Shown here one piece after another: positions 6,458-13,353 of a stretch of DNA of 22,749 nucleotides (position 1 is its first letter; every line of letters starts with the position of its first letter). Source of the stretch: Elusimicrobiota bacterium (GTDB lineage: Bacteria; Elusimicrobiota; Elusimicrobia; UBA1565); the NCBI GenBank assembly GCA_003450735.1, contig DMEZ01000063.1:410-23158 (forward strand), given 5' to 3'. A program made the translations under genes and the position numbers. The notes beneath the pieces were generated by a model that worked only from the letters and a program-made list of their open reading frames with translations, was not told the origin of the DNA and ran no database searches.

Positions 6458-8095
6458 GTGGCCATTCTGATCGCGCTCCTGAGCGCAACCCTACTCTCGC
6501 CCGCGCGGGCCCAGGACGCCCCGGCCGCGGCCGGCACGCAGTCGGCGGACAAGCAGAAGGAGCTCCCCAAGCCTGAGATCGAGAAGAAGCAGGACACGAT
6601 CAAGAAGGACAAGCGCTTCGAGGCCTATCAGAAGGCGGTCGGCAAGAAGGCGGACGACCTCAAGAAAAAGATCGACCAGTGCAAGACCGAGGCCTGCTTC
6701 GAGGAGGCGGGGCGCCAGCTGGAGACGCAGAAGCGCTCGGACTTCCGGAGCGCCGAGCCGAGCGCGCCGAAGTCGGCCGGGGAGACGGACGCGAGCCGGG
6801 ACGCCTTCTACCAGGCCGGGGCCGAGAAGATGGGCCGGGCCCCCGACGCCGCCCCCGCGAGCCTCGAGCGCGACGCGCTGGCTTTGAAGAACGGGAGCTT
6901 CGACAACGCGCCCGCCGGCGCCAAGCGCCCTCTCGGCGGCGGCTCGATGACGCCCCTCTCCGACAAAGTGCTCGACAAATCCCAGCCGATCCGGGACCTC
7001 AAGAGCGGCGCCGCCGCGGTGGGAGGCAAGCCGCTCGAGCAGACGGCCGCGTCGGCCTCCCAGCCGGCGGCGATCGGGAAGGACTCGTCCAAGGCGGACG
7101 TATCCAAAACGCAGGGCGAGCTCAACGCCTACCGCTCGAAAGTGGGTTTGCGCAAGCTCGCGCAGGACGGCCTCTACGGCCCCAAGACCACGCAGGCGGT
7201 CAAGGACGTCCAGGAGAAGTTCGGTCTGGCGAAGACCGGGCAGTACGACGCCCAGACCAAGGATACGCTGGCCCGCCGCCTCTCGCCATCGGCCACGGAC
7301 ACGGATTCGCTCAAGCCCGGCTCCCACGGCCCGGAGGTGCGCGAGCTCCAGCGCGACCTCACGAAGCACGGCCTCAAGACGAACATGGACGGGGTGTACG
7401 GCGCGCAGACGCGCAAGTCTCTCGCGGAGTTCCAGCGCAGGAACGGGCTCGAGGGCACCGGCTTCATGGACGAGAAGACCCGCGCCGCGCTGGACGCCAA
7501 GCCGAAGGGCGCGCTGGCCAAATTATTCGACGAAGCCTTGGGCGGGAAGGCGGAGGCCGCGGAGCTCAACTCCACGGGAGTCGTCAAGGAGACGGCCCTA
7601 TCGAAGGGCACGCCCAACAACGGCAGCCTCAAGAACGCGTCGCATCTACCCGACGAGGGCCCAGGCTTCGATGCCTACCGGAGCGACAAGGCCCGCTACG
7701 GCACCAGCAAGCTGGTCAACGGCGTCAAGCTCATGGGAGAGGACGCGCTGAAGGATGGCCGGCCGCCGCTCCAGGTCGGGGACATGTCCCTCAAGAGCGG
7801 GGGGGACATCGGAGGGCACGCCTCGCACGAGAACGGCAAGGACGTGGACCTCAAGGTCTACGGAGGGGCCAACGCCTTCAACGCCAAGCAGAACTGGCAG
7901 CTCGTCGAGTCCGCCATCAACAACCCGCAGTTCAAGACCCAGTACATCTTCACGAGCGCCGAGAACCGCGCGGCCCTCCTGTCCGTAGCGCGCCAGGAGC
8001 TCGGCGGCACGAACAGCTCGACCTACATCCGGGCCAAGAACGCCTTGGTGGTGTGGCCCAACCACGAGGACCACTTCCACATCCGGATCTACTGA
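6458..8095 (+). CDS. Secreted peptidoglycan endopeptidase-like protein, paralogue 3
   Basis: A 545-residue protein with the same order of parts: signal peptide (VAILIALLSATLLSPARAQ), charged helix, linker, two PG_binding_1 repeats, and a LAS/MepA-like catalytic domain with GGHASHENGKDVDLK and a terminal DHFHIRIY. The GTG start is supported by the promoter and by alignment with the other two signal peptides. Unlike its paralogues, it has a Cys pair (DQCKTEACF) in the charged N-terminal helix, possibly a disulfide. Its N-terminal half is the most diverged of the three. Its catalytic domain, however, is closer to paralogue 1 than paralogue 2 is (shared KQNWQLVESAINNPQFK and QYIFTSAEN). It has its own promoter and could be regulated separately from copies 1-2. 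Confidence 0.85.
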   Translation: MAILIALLSATLLSPARAQDAPAAAGTQSADKQKELPKPEIEKKQDTIKKDKRFEAYQKAVGKKADDLKKKIDQCKTEACFEEAGRQLETQKRSDFRSAEPSAPKSAGETDASRDAFYQAGAEKMGRAPDAAPASLERDALALKNGSFDNAPAGAKRPLGGGSMTPLSDKVLDKSQPIRDLKSGAAAVGGKPLEQTAASASQPAAIGKDSSKADVSKTQGELNAYRSKVGLRKLAQDGLYGPKTTQAVKDVQEKFGLAKTGQYDAQTKDTLARRLSPSATDTDSLKPGSHGPEVRELQRDLTKHGLKTNMDGVYGAQTRKSLAEFQRRNGLEGTGFMDEKTRAALDAKPKGALAKLFDEALGGKAEAAELNSTGVVKETALSKGTPNNGSLKNASHLPDEGPGFDAYRSDKARYGTSKLVNGVKLMGEDALKDGRPPLQVGDMSLKSGGDIGGHASHENGKDVDLKVYGGANAFNAKQNWQLVESAINNPQFKTQYIFTSAENRAALLSVARQELGGTNSSTYIRAKNALVVWPNHEDHFHIRIY

Positions 8096-8116
8096 CCAGG
8101 GCCGGCTTGTTTTCGC

Positions 8117-8122
8117 TATAAT
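8117..8122 (+). promoter_or_regulatory. Consensus -10 box of the AAA+ ATPase gene (leaderless)
   Basis: A perfect TATAAT with 6 bases to ATG 8129, predicting initiation on the start codon. The -35 is weak: CTGACC at 8092-8097 with a 19-bp spacer, overlapping the stop codon of the preceding gene. Confidence 0.65.
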
Positions 8123-8128
8123 CGGCCG

Positions 8129-9418
8129 ATGACCACGCCCGCCCCGCAGCTGCCCACCGCCGCCCCCGCGAGCCCGGATTCCATCGAGGCGACCGGCGTC
8201 TCGTTCGCCTTCCTCCAGGAGCTCGGACTCAAGTGCATCTACCAGCTCGGCGAGGTCAGCGGCCAGCAGGTGGCCGACTACCTGCGCCTGCCCTTCTTCA
8301 ACATCGTGGAAAAGGTCCTCAAGAGCTACGTCGACGACAAGTACTGCGAGGTCCTCCAGGGCACCTCCTACGTCTCCTCGACCTGGAAGTACGTGCTCAC
8401 CGTGGACGGCCGCCGCAAGGCCCTCGAGGTCATCGCCCGCTGCGCCTACACGGGCCCCTGCCCCGTCTCGCTCGCCTACTACGCGAGCCTGGCCAAGCAC
8501 CAGTCGCCCAACCTCAAGGACATCCACCGCCCCGAGGTCGCCGAGGCCCTCTCCGACCTCGTGACCGACCCGGGGCTCTGCGAGAAGCTCGGCCCCGCGG
8601 TGAACTCCTGCCGCTCCATCTTCCTGTACGGCCCGCCCGGCAACGGCAAGACCTCGGTGGGCGAGCGCATCCGCCGCATGTTCACCGGCAGCATCTGGGT
8701 GCCCTACGCCCTCGAGGCGGACAACGAGGTCATCCGCGTCTTTGACCCCTCCATCCACACGAAGGTGGCCCTGAGCGAGGCCCAGGCCGCCCAGCTCGGC
8801 GCCCCCGACCGGCGCTGGGAGCTCGTCGAGCGCCCCCTCGTCATCGTCGGCGGCGAGCTGACCCTCGCGGGGCTCGAGCTCTCCTACGACGCCAACTCCA
8901 AGTGCTACACCGCGCCCTTCCAAGTGAAGGCGAACGGCGGCATCCTGCTCATCGACGACTTCGGCCGCCAGCGCATGGAGCCCCGGGAGCTGCTCAACCG
9001 CTGGATCGTGCCGCTCGAGAAGCGCGAGGACTACCTCTCCCTGCGCACGGGCAAGCAGCTGGTCATCCCCTTCGAGCTCCTGGTGGTCTTCGCCACCAAC
9101 ATCGAGCCGAAGGACCTCGTCGACGAGGCTTTCCTGCGGCGCATCCGCTACAAGATCAAGCTCTCCGATCCCTCGGCCGACGAGTTCCGCGAGGTGTTCA
9201 AGCGCTGCTGCGCGGCCAACCGCGTGGCCTACGACGACGACGCCGTCACCCACCTCATCCAGAAGCACTACGTCGAAGCCAAGCGCCTCATGCGCTCCTG
9301 CCACCCGCGCGACCTCGTCGACCAGATCACCGACCGGGCGAAGTTCCTCGGGGCGCCTCCCGCCCTGACCCAGGAGAGCGTGGACGGCGCCTGCGAGACG
9401 TACTTCGTGGAGTTCTAG
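8129..9418 (+). CDS. AAA+ ATPase of the 'Flp pilus assembly-associated' chaperone-like family
   Basis: A 429-residue cytoplasmic protein. Residues 1-110 resemble a winged-helix module. The ATPase core has Walker A GPPGNGKTS (168-176, Lys174), Walker B ILLIDDFG (Asp276, Asp277), the family block GRQRMEPRELLNRWIVPLE, a sensor-1-like FATN, and an arginine-rich DEAFLRRIRYKI segment. The order and wording of these motifs match a family commonly annotated as 'ATPase with chaperone activity, associated with Flp pilus assembly', whose function is unproven. No pilus or Tad gene is in the window, so the pilus link is not supported here. The gene converges with the minus-strand gene ending 6 bases away. 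Confidence 0.8.
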   Translation: MTTPAPQLPTAAPASPDSIEATGVSFAFLQELGLKCIYQLGEVSGQQVADYLRLPFFNIVEKVLKSYVDDKYCEVLQGTSYVSSTWKYVLTVDGRRKALEVIARCAYTGPCPVSLAYYASLAKHQSPNLKDIHRPEVAEALSDLVTDPGLCEKLGPAVNSCRSIFLYGPPGNGKTSVGERIRRMFTGSIWVPYALEADNEVIRVFDPSIHTKVALSEAQAAQLGAPDRRWELVERPLVIVGGELTLAGLELSYDANSKCYTAPFQVKANGGILLIDDFGRQRMEPRELLNRWIVPLEKREDYLSLRTGKQLVIPFELLVVFATNIEPKDLVDEAFLRRIRYKIKLSDPSADEFREVFKRCCAANRVAYDDDAVTHLIQKHYVEAKRLMRSCHPRDLVDQITDRAKFLGAPPALTQESVDGACETYFVEF

Positions 9419-9424
9419 CGGAGC

Positions 9425-10669
9425 CTACTGGCCGCAGGACTTGCAGCTCTTCGAGCTGTTCGCGTAGAGCCCGCACAGACCGCCCGCGCAGGCCCCGACG
9501 AGCGCGCCCAGGGGCCCCAGCAGGGCGAAGCCGATGAGGCCGAGCCCGGCGGCGCCGAGGCCGGGGACGAGCGGATTGCCCGCTTTGTTGGACGAGGCCC
9601 CCTTCTCGGCGGCCTGCGCCTGCGGCTGAGGCACGCTCTTGCTGGCGAGGCCTTTCTGGGACACCGGGCCCGTCTGCGCCGCGGCGAGGTCCGCCTTGCC
9701 GCAGCCGGCGCAGCCGCCGGCCGAGACGGCGTCCACCAGCTTCCCGTCGGCGGCCTCCCCGCCGAAGGGCGTCGAGGCGGAAGCCAGCATCGAATCCATC
9801 GAGTCCGACCCCGCGGCCGCCTTCGAGAGCCTCTCGGCGTTCTCGAGCGAGCCCAGGACGCTCTTCGAGGCGGGCGCCTTCCCATCGCGGCGGACGGGCG
9901 CCGCCTCGGCGCCCTGGAGCGCCGGAGAGGCCCGCTCGTTCTTCGCCAGCACGGTCGGCTTCGCCTCGCGCAGTTTGGCGATGTCGGGCGCGCGCAGGTA
10001 CTGGTAGAGGTTCTCGTTGATGCCTCCGCGCGCGGTCGCCACGAGCTCCAAGGCCTTCTTACGGCCCTCCGGGTCCCCCTTGGCCATCTTGCGGTTCGCC
10101 TGGCCGATCCATTTCGTGAACACCCCGACCTTGAAGCCGGACTCGTCGTTGCGGCGCATCTGCTCGAGCAGGGCCCGCTCGTCGGCCGCCACCATGCCCT
10201 CCACCGTCTTGGCGGCGAGGTCGGTCCGGGGCTTGCGGGCCGAATACGCGTCCGCCCAGCCGACGACCTCCTTGCGCCAGCGGCCCACGAGCTCCCGGCG
10301 GGCGGCGCGGTCGGCGGGCGCGGTCCTGGCGGCTTCCTCGCGGAAGGCGGCGTCCTTGGCGGAGTCGGTCAGGACGGCCCGGAGCATCCCGAGTTCGCCG
10401 CCGCTGAGCCCGTACTCCTTCTCCCCGAACTTCACGAGCTTCGAGCGCGTGTCGGCCAGGAACTTCCGCTTCTCGTCGGAGTCGCGGAAGTCGGTCCGCG
10501 CGCCGCGCTGGCGCAAGGCCTTCAGGCGGGCGGCGTCGGAGGCGTAGGCGTCGAAGAGCCAGCGCTCCGGCGCGTTCAAGTCGGCGAGGACCGCGGTCAC
10601 GACCGGGTCCGTGGCGGGGGAGGCCGGCGCGGCGAGGAGCACGAGCAGAAGCACGGTCAAAGCCCTCAT
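9425..10669 (-). CDS. Unrecognised secreted protein with glycine-zipper hairpin and C-terminal Cys motif
   Basis: A 414-residue protein with a signal peptide (MRALTVLLLVLLAAPASPA). Residues 20-220 are mostly helical and charged with no recognised domain. A low-complexity Ala/Ser-rich linker contains a C-x-x-C pair (Cys320, Cys323 in GGCAGCGKAD). Near the C-terminus (about 364-400) is a glycine-zipper hydrophobic hairpin: GLGAAGLGLIGFALLG, then PLGALVGACAGG. The protein ends with CKSCGQ. The hairpin resembles those at the ends of the two upstream minus-strand proteins but is more diverged and Cys-bearing. Membrane insertion or oligomerisation is inference. The start is chosen for the signal peptide; a TATCCT box lies 6 bases upstream of the ATG. 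A terminator separates it from the preceding operon. Confidence 0.75.
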   Translation of the reverse strand: MRALTVLLLVLLAAPASPATDPVVTAVLADLNAPERWLFDAYASDAARLKALRQRGARTDFRDSDEKRKFLADTRSKLVKFGEKEYGLSGGELGMLRAVLTDSAKDAAFREEAARTAPADRAARRELVGRWRKEVVGWADAYSARKPRTDLAAKTVEGMVAADERALLEQMRRNDESGFKVGVFTKWIGQANRKMAKGDPEGRKKALELVATARGGINENLYQYLRAPDIAKLREAKPTVLAKNERASPALQGAEAAPVRRDGKAPASKSVLGSLENAERLSKAAAGSDSMDSMLASASTPFGGEAADGKLVDAVSAGGCAGCGKADLAAAQTGPVSQKGLASKSVPQPQAQAAEKGASSNKAGNPLVPGLGAAGLGLIGFALLGPLGALVGACAGGLCGLYANSSKSCKSCGQ

Positions 10670-10675
10670 GCCGAT

Positions 10676-10681
10676 AGGATA
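10676..10681 (-). promoter_or_regulatory. -10-like box of the 9425-10669 gene (leaderless)
   Basis: On the minus strand TATCCT lies 6 bases before the ATG at 10669. No good -35 hexamer is seen. The element TGGGCCTTTGGTCCCT (minus strand, 10720 to 10705) ends 23 bases upstream of this box, the same distance as at the 3029 promoter. Confidence 0.4.
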
Positions 10682-10704
10682 GCCCGCGGCCGAAGTCCGC
10701 CTGG

Positions 10705-10720
10705 AGGGACCAAAGGCCCA
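10705..10720 (-). repeat. Copy of the GGGCC..TTGGTCCCT element (minus strand)
   Basis: TGGGCCTTTGGTCCCT read on the minus strand overlaps the 3' arm of the terminator hairpin. It lies 23 bases upstream of the -10-like box of the next minus-strand gene. Confidence 0.45.
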
Positions 10721-10736
10721 GCCTTCCGGCTGGGCC
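10715..10736 (-). terminator. Probable intrinsic terminator of the glycine-zipper operon
   Basis: A 9-bp perfect stem (GGCCCAGCC / GGCTGGGCC) with a 4-base loop, just after the gene ending at 10763. On the minus strand it is followed by TTT and a short T/C-rich stretch. The tail is weak, so termination may be partial. The plus-strand side also has a TTTT, but no plus-strand gene needs it. Confidence 0.6.
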
Positions 10737-10762
10737 CTCGGTTTTACTTGCCCTTTAACGAC

Positions 10763-12718
10763 CTACTTGGGCGGATTGTTGTTGAGGTGCGTGACGGCTC
10801 CCATGAGGGCGAACCCGATCATCGCGCCGACCACCGCTCCGATGGGGCCGCCGAAGATGAAGCCGAGGATGCCGAAGCCCGCAGCGCCGAAGGCGCCGCC
10901 GATGGCGTCCTTCTTGAGGTTGGCCATCAGCTCCTTCTTCTTCTCGTCCTCGGCCTGCTTGGCCAGATCCCGGCTCGCGGGGCCCGCGCCCGGCTCGTTG
11001 ATGGTGAGCCCGCGTCCAGGGATGGGGCGGTTGCGCTCCGCGGCCCGGCGCTGTTCGCCGCAGTAGTTGTTGAGCTCCTGGAGGGGGGAGGGCTTCCCGC
11101 CCGCCGCCACCGTCGTCGCCTGCTTGCGGCCCGAGTTGTCGAACTCGACGGTCTCGCCCGGCCCCTGGGAGAGCTGGTCGGCGACCTTGCCCTGGTCCAT
11201 CGCGCCCGTCGCGGTCGGGCGCTGCTCCGTCTCGGCGGGCTGGTAGCGGCAATAGAAATCCCTCAGCTTGTCCTTGCCGAGCCCCTTGCCGAGCAGGCAG
11301 TCCTTCTCCTGCTTGCCCAGCTTCGCGGAGTCGACCGAACCGGTGAGGACCATCTGCGCCTTCCCGGCGGCGCCGGTGCCCCACGCCTTCAGGAGGGACT
11401 CCTTCTTGGCGGGGTCCTTCTGGAGGTCGGCGGGCAGGGTCTTGGGCCCGAGGCACTGGTAGACCGCGTAGTCGGCGGGGTCGGCGAAGAGCTTGGCGGC
11501 CTGGCGCTCCGCGCACTTGGACGCGAGCTGGGTCTTCGGGCCGATATCCGGGCCCTTGGGCTCGTTGGCGCAGTAGAAGTCCAGGAGGGCGTCGTTCTTG
11601 TCGGCGTCCTTGACGCACTTCATCGCGCGCTCCTCGTCCTTCTTGTCCTTGAAGGCGTAGCCGAGCTTGTCCTTGGCGGTCTTGTCGAGCGAGAGCTTGG
11701 CCGCCGTGACCGCGGCTGCGAAGGACTCCTTGATCTTCGCCTCCGAGCCCAGGAAGGAGGCCTTGGACGGATCGAGGCACTGGAGGACCGCCCGGGCCAT
11801 CGGGTCCGGGAAGGCCGCCTCGAAGCGCTTGTCGCCGCACTGGGCCTGGAGCTTCTTCAAGTCGTCGCTGGGCGTCCCCTCGGTCTTGGGCTCGAAGCGG
11901 CAGTAGTAGGCCTTGAGCTCGTCGGCGCTCAGCTTGCCGCACTCGCCGGCCTCGGGCTTGCCCGTCGGGGCGAGCAGCTTCTTCTGGACGGCGAGCGCCG
12001 TGTCCGAGCGCAGCTTCACGCTGTCAAGGACGCCTTCGAAGACCGCCGTCCCCGAAAAGCAGCGGACCATCGCCCGCTCCTTCTCGTCGGGGAAAGCCTT
12101 GGCGAGCGCGTCCGGCTTGGCCGGCGGAGCGACCTTCGTCTTGCCGTACTCGTTGAGCTCCACCTTCAGCCGGTTGCGCCATTCGACGACGAACTCCTTG
12201 GCCGCCTTGGCCGCGGCGTCGTTCTTCGTCGAACCGATGCTCATCTTGTGCTTGGCGTACTCGGCGCCGAACTTCCCGAACCTGTCCGGGCGGGCCTTCT
12301 CGAACCTCTTGAGCGACTCCAGCTCGTCGGCGCTGAAGGTCTTCACGAGGTTCCGCTTGTTCATGGCGAGGGCGAGGGCCATGGCGTTCTTGCGCATCCC
12401 CTCCTTCCACTTCACGGCGAACTGCGAACCCGGAGCCGCGTCGCCGGCCTTCCACTTGGCCGCGACGGGGGCGAGCTCGTCCTCGAAGATCTTGTAGCCC
12501 GCGGCGTCGAGGCGGCCGAGCATGTACTCATCCTCGAAAGCGAACTGCGCCCAGAAGTCCTTGAGCTGGGCGTCCTTCTTCAGGGCCTCGAGCCTGGCCG
12601 AGACCGCCGTCGAGGCGTCCGCCGAGGGCGCGCCGGCGGCGAACGCCGGGCCGGCCGACTGGAAGACCAGCGCTCCCGAGAGGGCGAGGCTCAAGGACTT
12701 CGAGAAGAGGTCTATCAT
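10763..12718 (-). CDS. Unrecognised secreted protein with 3 x 4 cysteine repeats and C-terminal glycine zipper
   Basis: A 651-residue protein. The signal peptide (basic start, hydrophobic core, GPAFAAG) is followed by a helical charged region to about residue 215. A region from Cys220 to Cys553 holds 12 cysteines as three repeats of four: a leading C-(F/L) (Cys220, Cys314, Cys422), a second Cys 40-60 residues on, a (Y/F)-Y-C-x3-P block (YYCRFEP, FYCANEP, FYCRYQP), and a fourth Cys about 20-40 residues later. The pattern suggests disulfides or metal binding outside the cytoplasm. The last 50 residues (602-651) are a glycine-zipper hairpin starting KKDAIGGAFG and ending HLNNNPPK. The start is supported by the signal peptide and an upstream GAGGG. 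It is co-transcribed after the 12740-13243 gene (21-bp gap). Confidence 0.8.
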   Translation of the reverse strand: MIDLFSKSLSLALSGALVFQSAGPAFAAGAPSADASTAVSARLEALKKDAQLKDFWAQFAFEDEYMLGRLDAAGYKIFEDELAPVAAKWKAGDAAPGSQFAVKWKEGMRKNAMALALAMNKRNLVKTFSADELESLKRFEKARPDRFGKFGAEYAKHKMSIGSTKNDAAAKAAKEFVVEWRNRLKVELNEYGKTKVAPPAKPDALAKAFPDEKERAMVRCFSGTAVFEGVLDSVKLRSDTALAVQKKLLAPTGKPEAGECGKLSADELKAYYCRFEPKTEGTPSDDLKKLQAQCGDKRFEAAFPDPMARAVLQCLDPSKASFLGSEAKIKESFAAAVTAAKLSLDKTAKDKLGYAFKDKKDEERAMKCVKDADKNDALLDFYCANEPKGPDIGPKTQLASKCAERQAAKLFADPADYAVYQCLGPKTLPADLQKDPAKKESLLKAWGTGAAGKAQMVLTGSVDSAKLGKQEKDCLLGKGLGKDKLRDFYCRYQPAETEQRPTATGAMDQGKVADQLSQGPGETVEFDNSGRKQATTVAAGGKPSPLQELNNYCGEQRRAAERNRPIPGRGLTINEPGAGPASRDLAKQAEDEKKKELMANLKKDAIGGAFGAAGFGILGFIFGGPIGAVVGAMIGFALMGAVTHLNNNPPK

Positions 12719-12739
12719 CAGTGCACCCTCGCGTGAGGC

Positions 12740-13243
12740 CTAGTTGTTGTTGAGGTGGATGACGGCTCCCATCACGGCGAAACCGATGAGCGCTCCGATG
12801 AGCGCGCCGACGGGCCCGCCGAAGAGGAACCCCAGGATGCCGAACCCGACGGCGCCGTAGGCGCCGCCGATGGCGTCCTTCTTGAGGTTCTTCATCAGCT
12901 CGTCGTCCTTCGGCTTCTGCTCTTCCTTGGTGGTGTCCCTCACGGCGGAGCCGGGGACCGGCTCGGGCTTGACGGCGGGGCTCAGCGTCGCGGCCGGGCG
13001 GCGCGGGGTCGTCTGGGCCGCCGCCTTCTTGGTCGGAGAGATGACGACGGCGCCCTTGTCCTGGCCGCCCTCGAGGACGGTCTGCATCCCCTGGGAGACC
13101 CCTTCGGAGGTGTTGGCGCCCATCACGTCCTGCGCCTTGCTCTCCACCTCGGCGAGGCGGCCGGGAACGGCCGTCTTGGAGTCCGCGGCGTGAGCCGCGG
13201 CGGAGAGGAGCGCTAAGACGAGGAGCCCGTTGCCGATGTTCAT
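12740..13243 (-). CDS. Small unrecognised secreted protein with C-terminal glycine zipper
   Basis: A 167-residue protein: signal peptide MNIGNGLLVLALLSAAAHA, then about 100 residues of Pro/Thr/Lys-rich, probably disordered sequence, then a 47-residue glycine-zipper hairpin (121-167) starting KKDAIGGAYG and ending HLNNN. By eye, 38 of these 47 positions match the end of the neighbouring 651-residue protein, and the DNA is similar too. The ATG at 13243 is chosen over GTG 13252 because GGGAAGGTGG (minus strand, 13258-13249) is a good Shine-Dalgarno site 5 bases upstream and overlaps the GTG. It is the first gene of a two-gene operon. Function unknown; membrane association is inferred. Confidence 0.75.
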   Translation of the reverse strand: MNIGNGLLVLALLSAAAHAADSKTAVPGRLAEVESKAQDVMGANTSEGVSQGMQTVLEGGQDKGAVVISPTKKAAAQTTPRRPAATLSPAVKPEPVPGSAVRDTTKEEQKPKDDELMKNLKKDAIGGAYGAVGFGILGFLFGGPVGALIGALIGFAVMGAVIHLNNN

Positions 13244-13248
13244 CCGAT

Positions 13249-13272
13249 CCACCTTCCCATGGGGATATTATA
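13249..13272 (-). promoter_or_regulatory. Promoter -10 and Shine-Dalgarno site of the glycine-zipper operon
   Basis: On the minus strand a consensus TATAAT (13272-13267) precedes a leader of about 17 bases containing GGGAAGGTGG (13258-13249) before ATG 13243. A second -10-like CATAAT lies at 13291-13286. This is the only transcription-unit head in the window with a clear leader and ribosome-binding site. Confidence 0.6.
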
Positions 13273-13327
13273 TACGACCCACGCTATTATGGAACGCACG
13301 GGTCGAAGAGAGTAGGCGCTAAATGCC

Positions 13328-13353
13328 TAGGCCCAGGTAGGACCAAGGGCCTA
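13328..13353 (-). repeat. Palindromic element overlapping the methyltransferase stop codon
   Basis: On the minus strand TAGGCCCTTGGTCCTA (13353 to 13338) is a one-base variant of the 780-795 copy. Its first three bases are the TAG stop codon of the methyltransferase gene. Further TGGGCCTA at its end allows a TAGGCCC/GGGCCTA stem of 7 bp with a 12-base loop. It may act as a terminator, although no T-tract follows. Confidence 0.5.

Noticed and set aside
3029..8095. The triplicated region as a composite mobile element
   Set aside because: No transposase, terminal inverted repeats or target-site duplications. Simple tandem duplication explains it.
9444..9458. Hairpin CAGCTC-TTC-GAGCTG as terminator between the convergent genes
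   Set aside because: It lies inside the coding end of the minus-strand gene and has no T-tract in either direction.
10748..12736. A 662-codon plus-strand frame opposite the 651-residue protein
   Set aside because: Its composition (Leu/Val/Arg/Glu-rich, no domain) is that of an antisense shadow. The minus-strand reading has a signal peptide, ordered Cys repeats and a hairpin shared with a neighbour.
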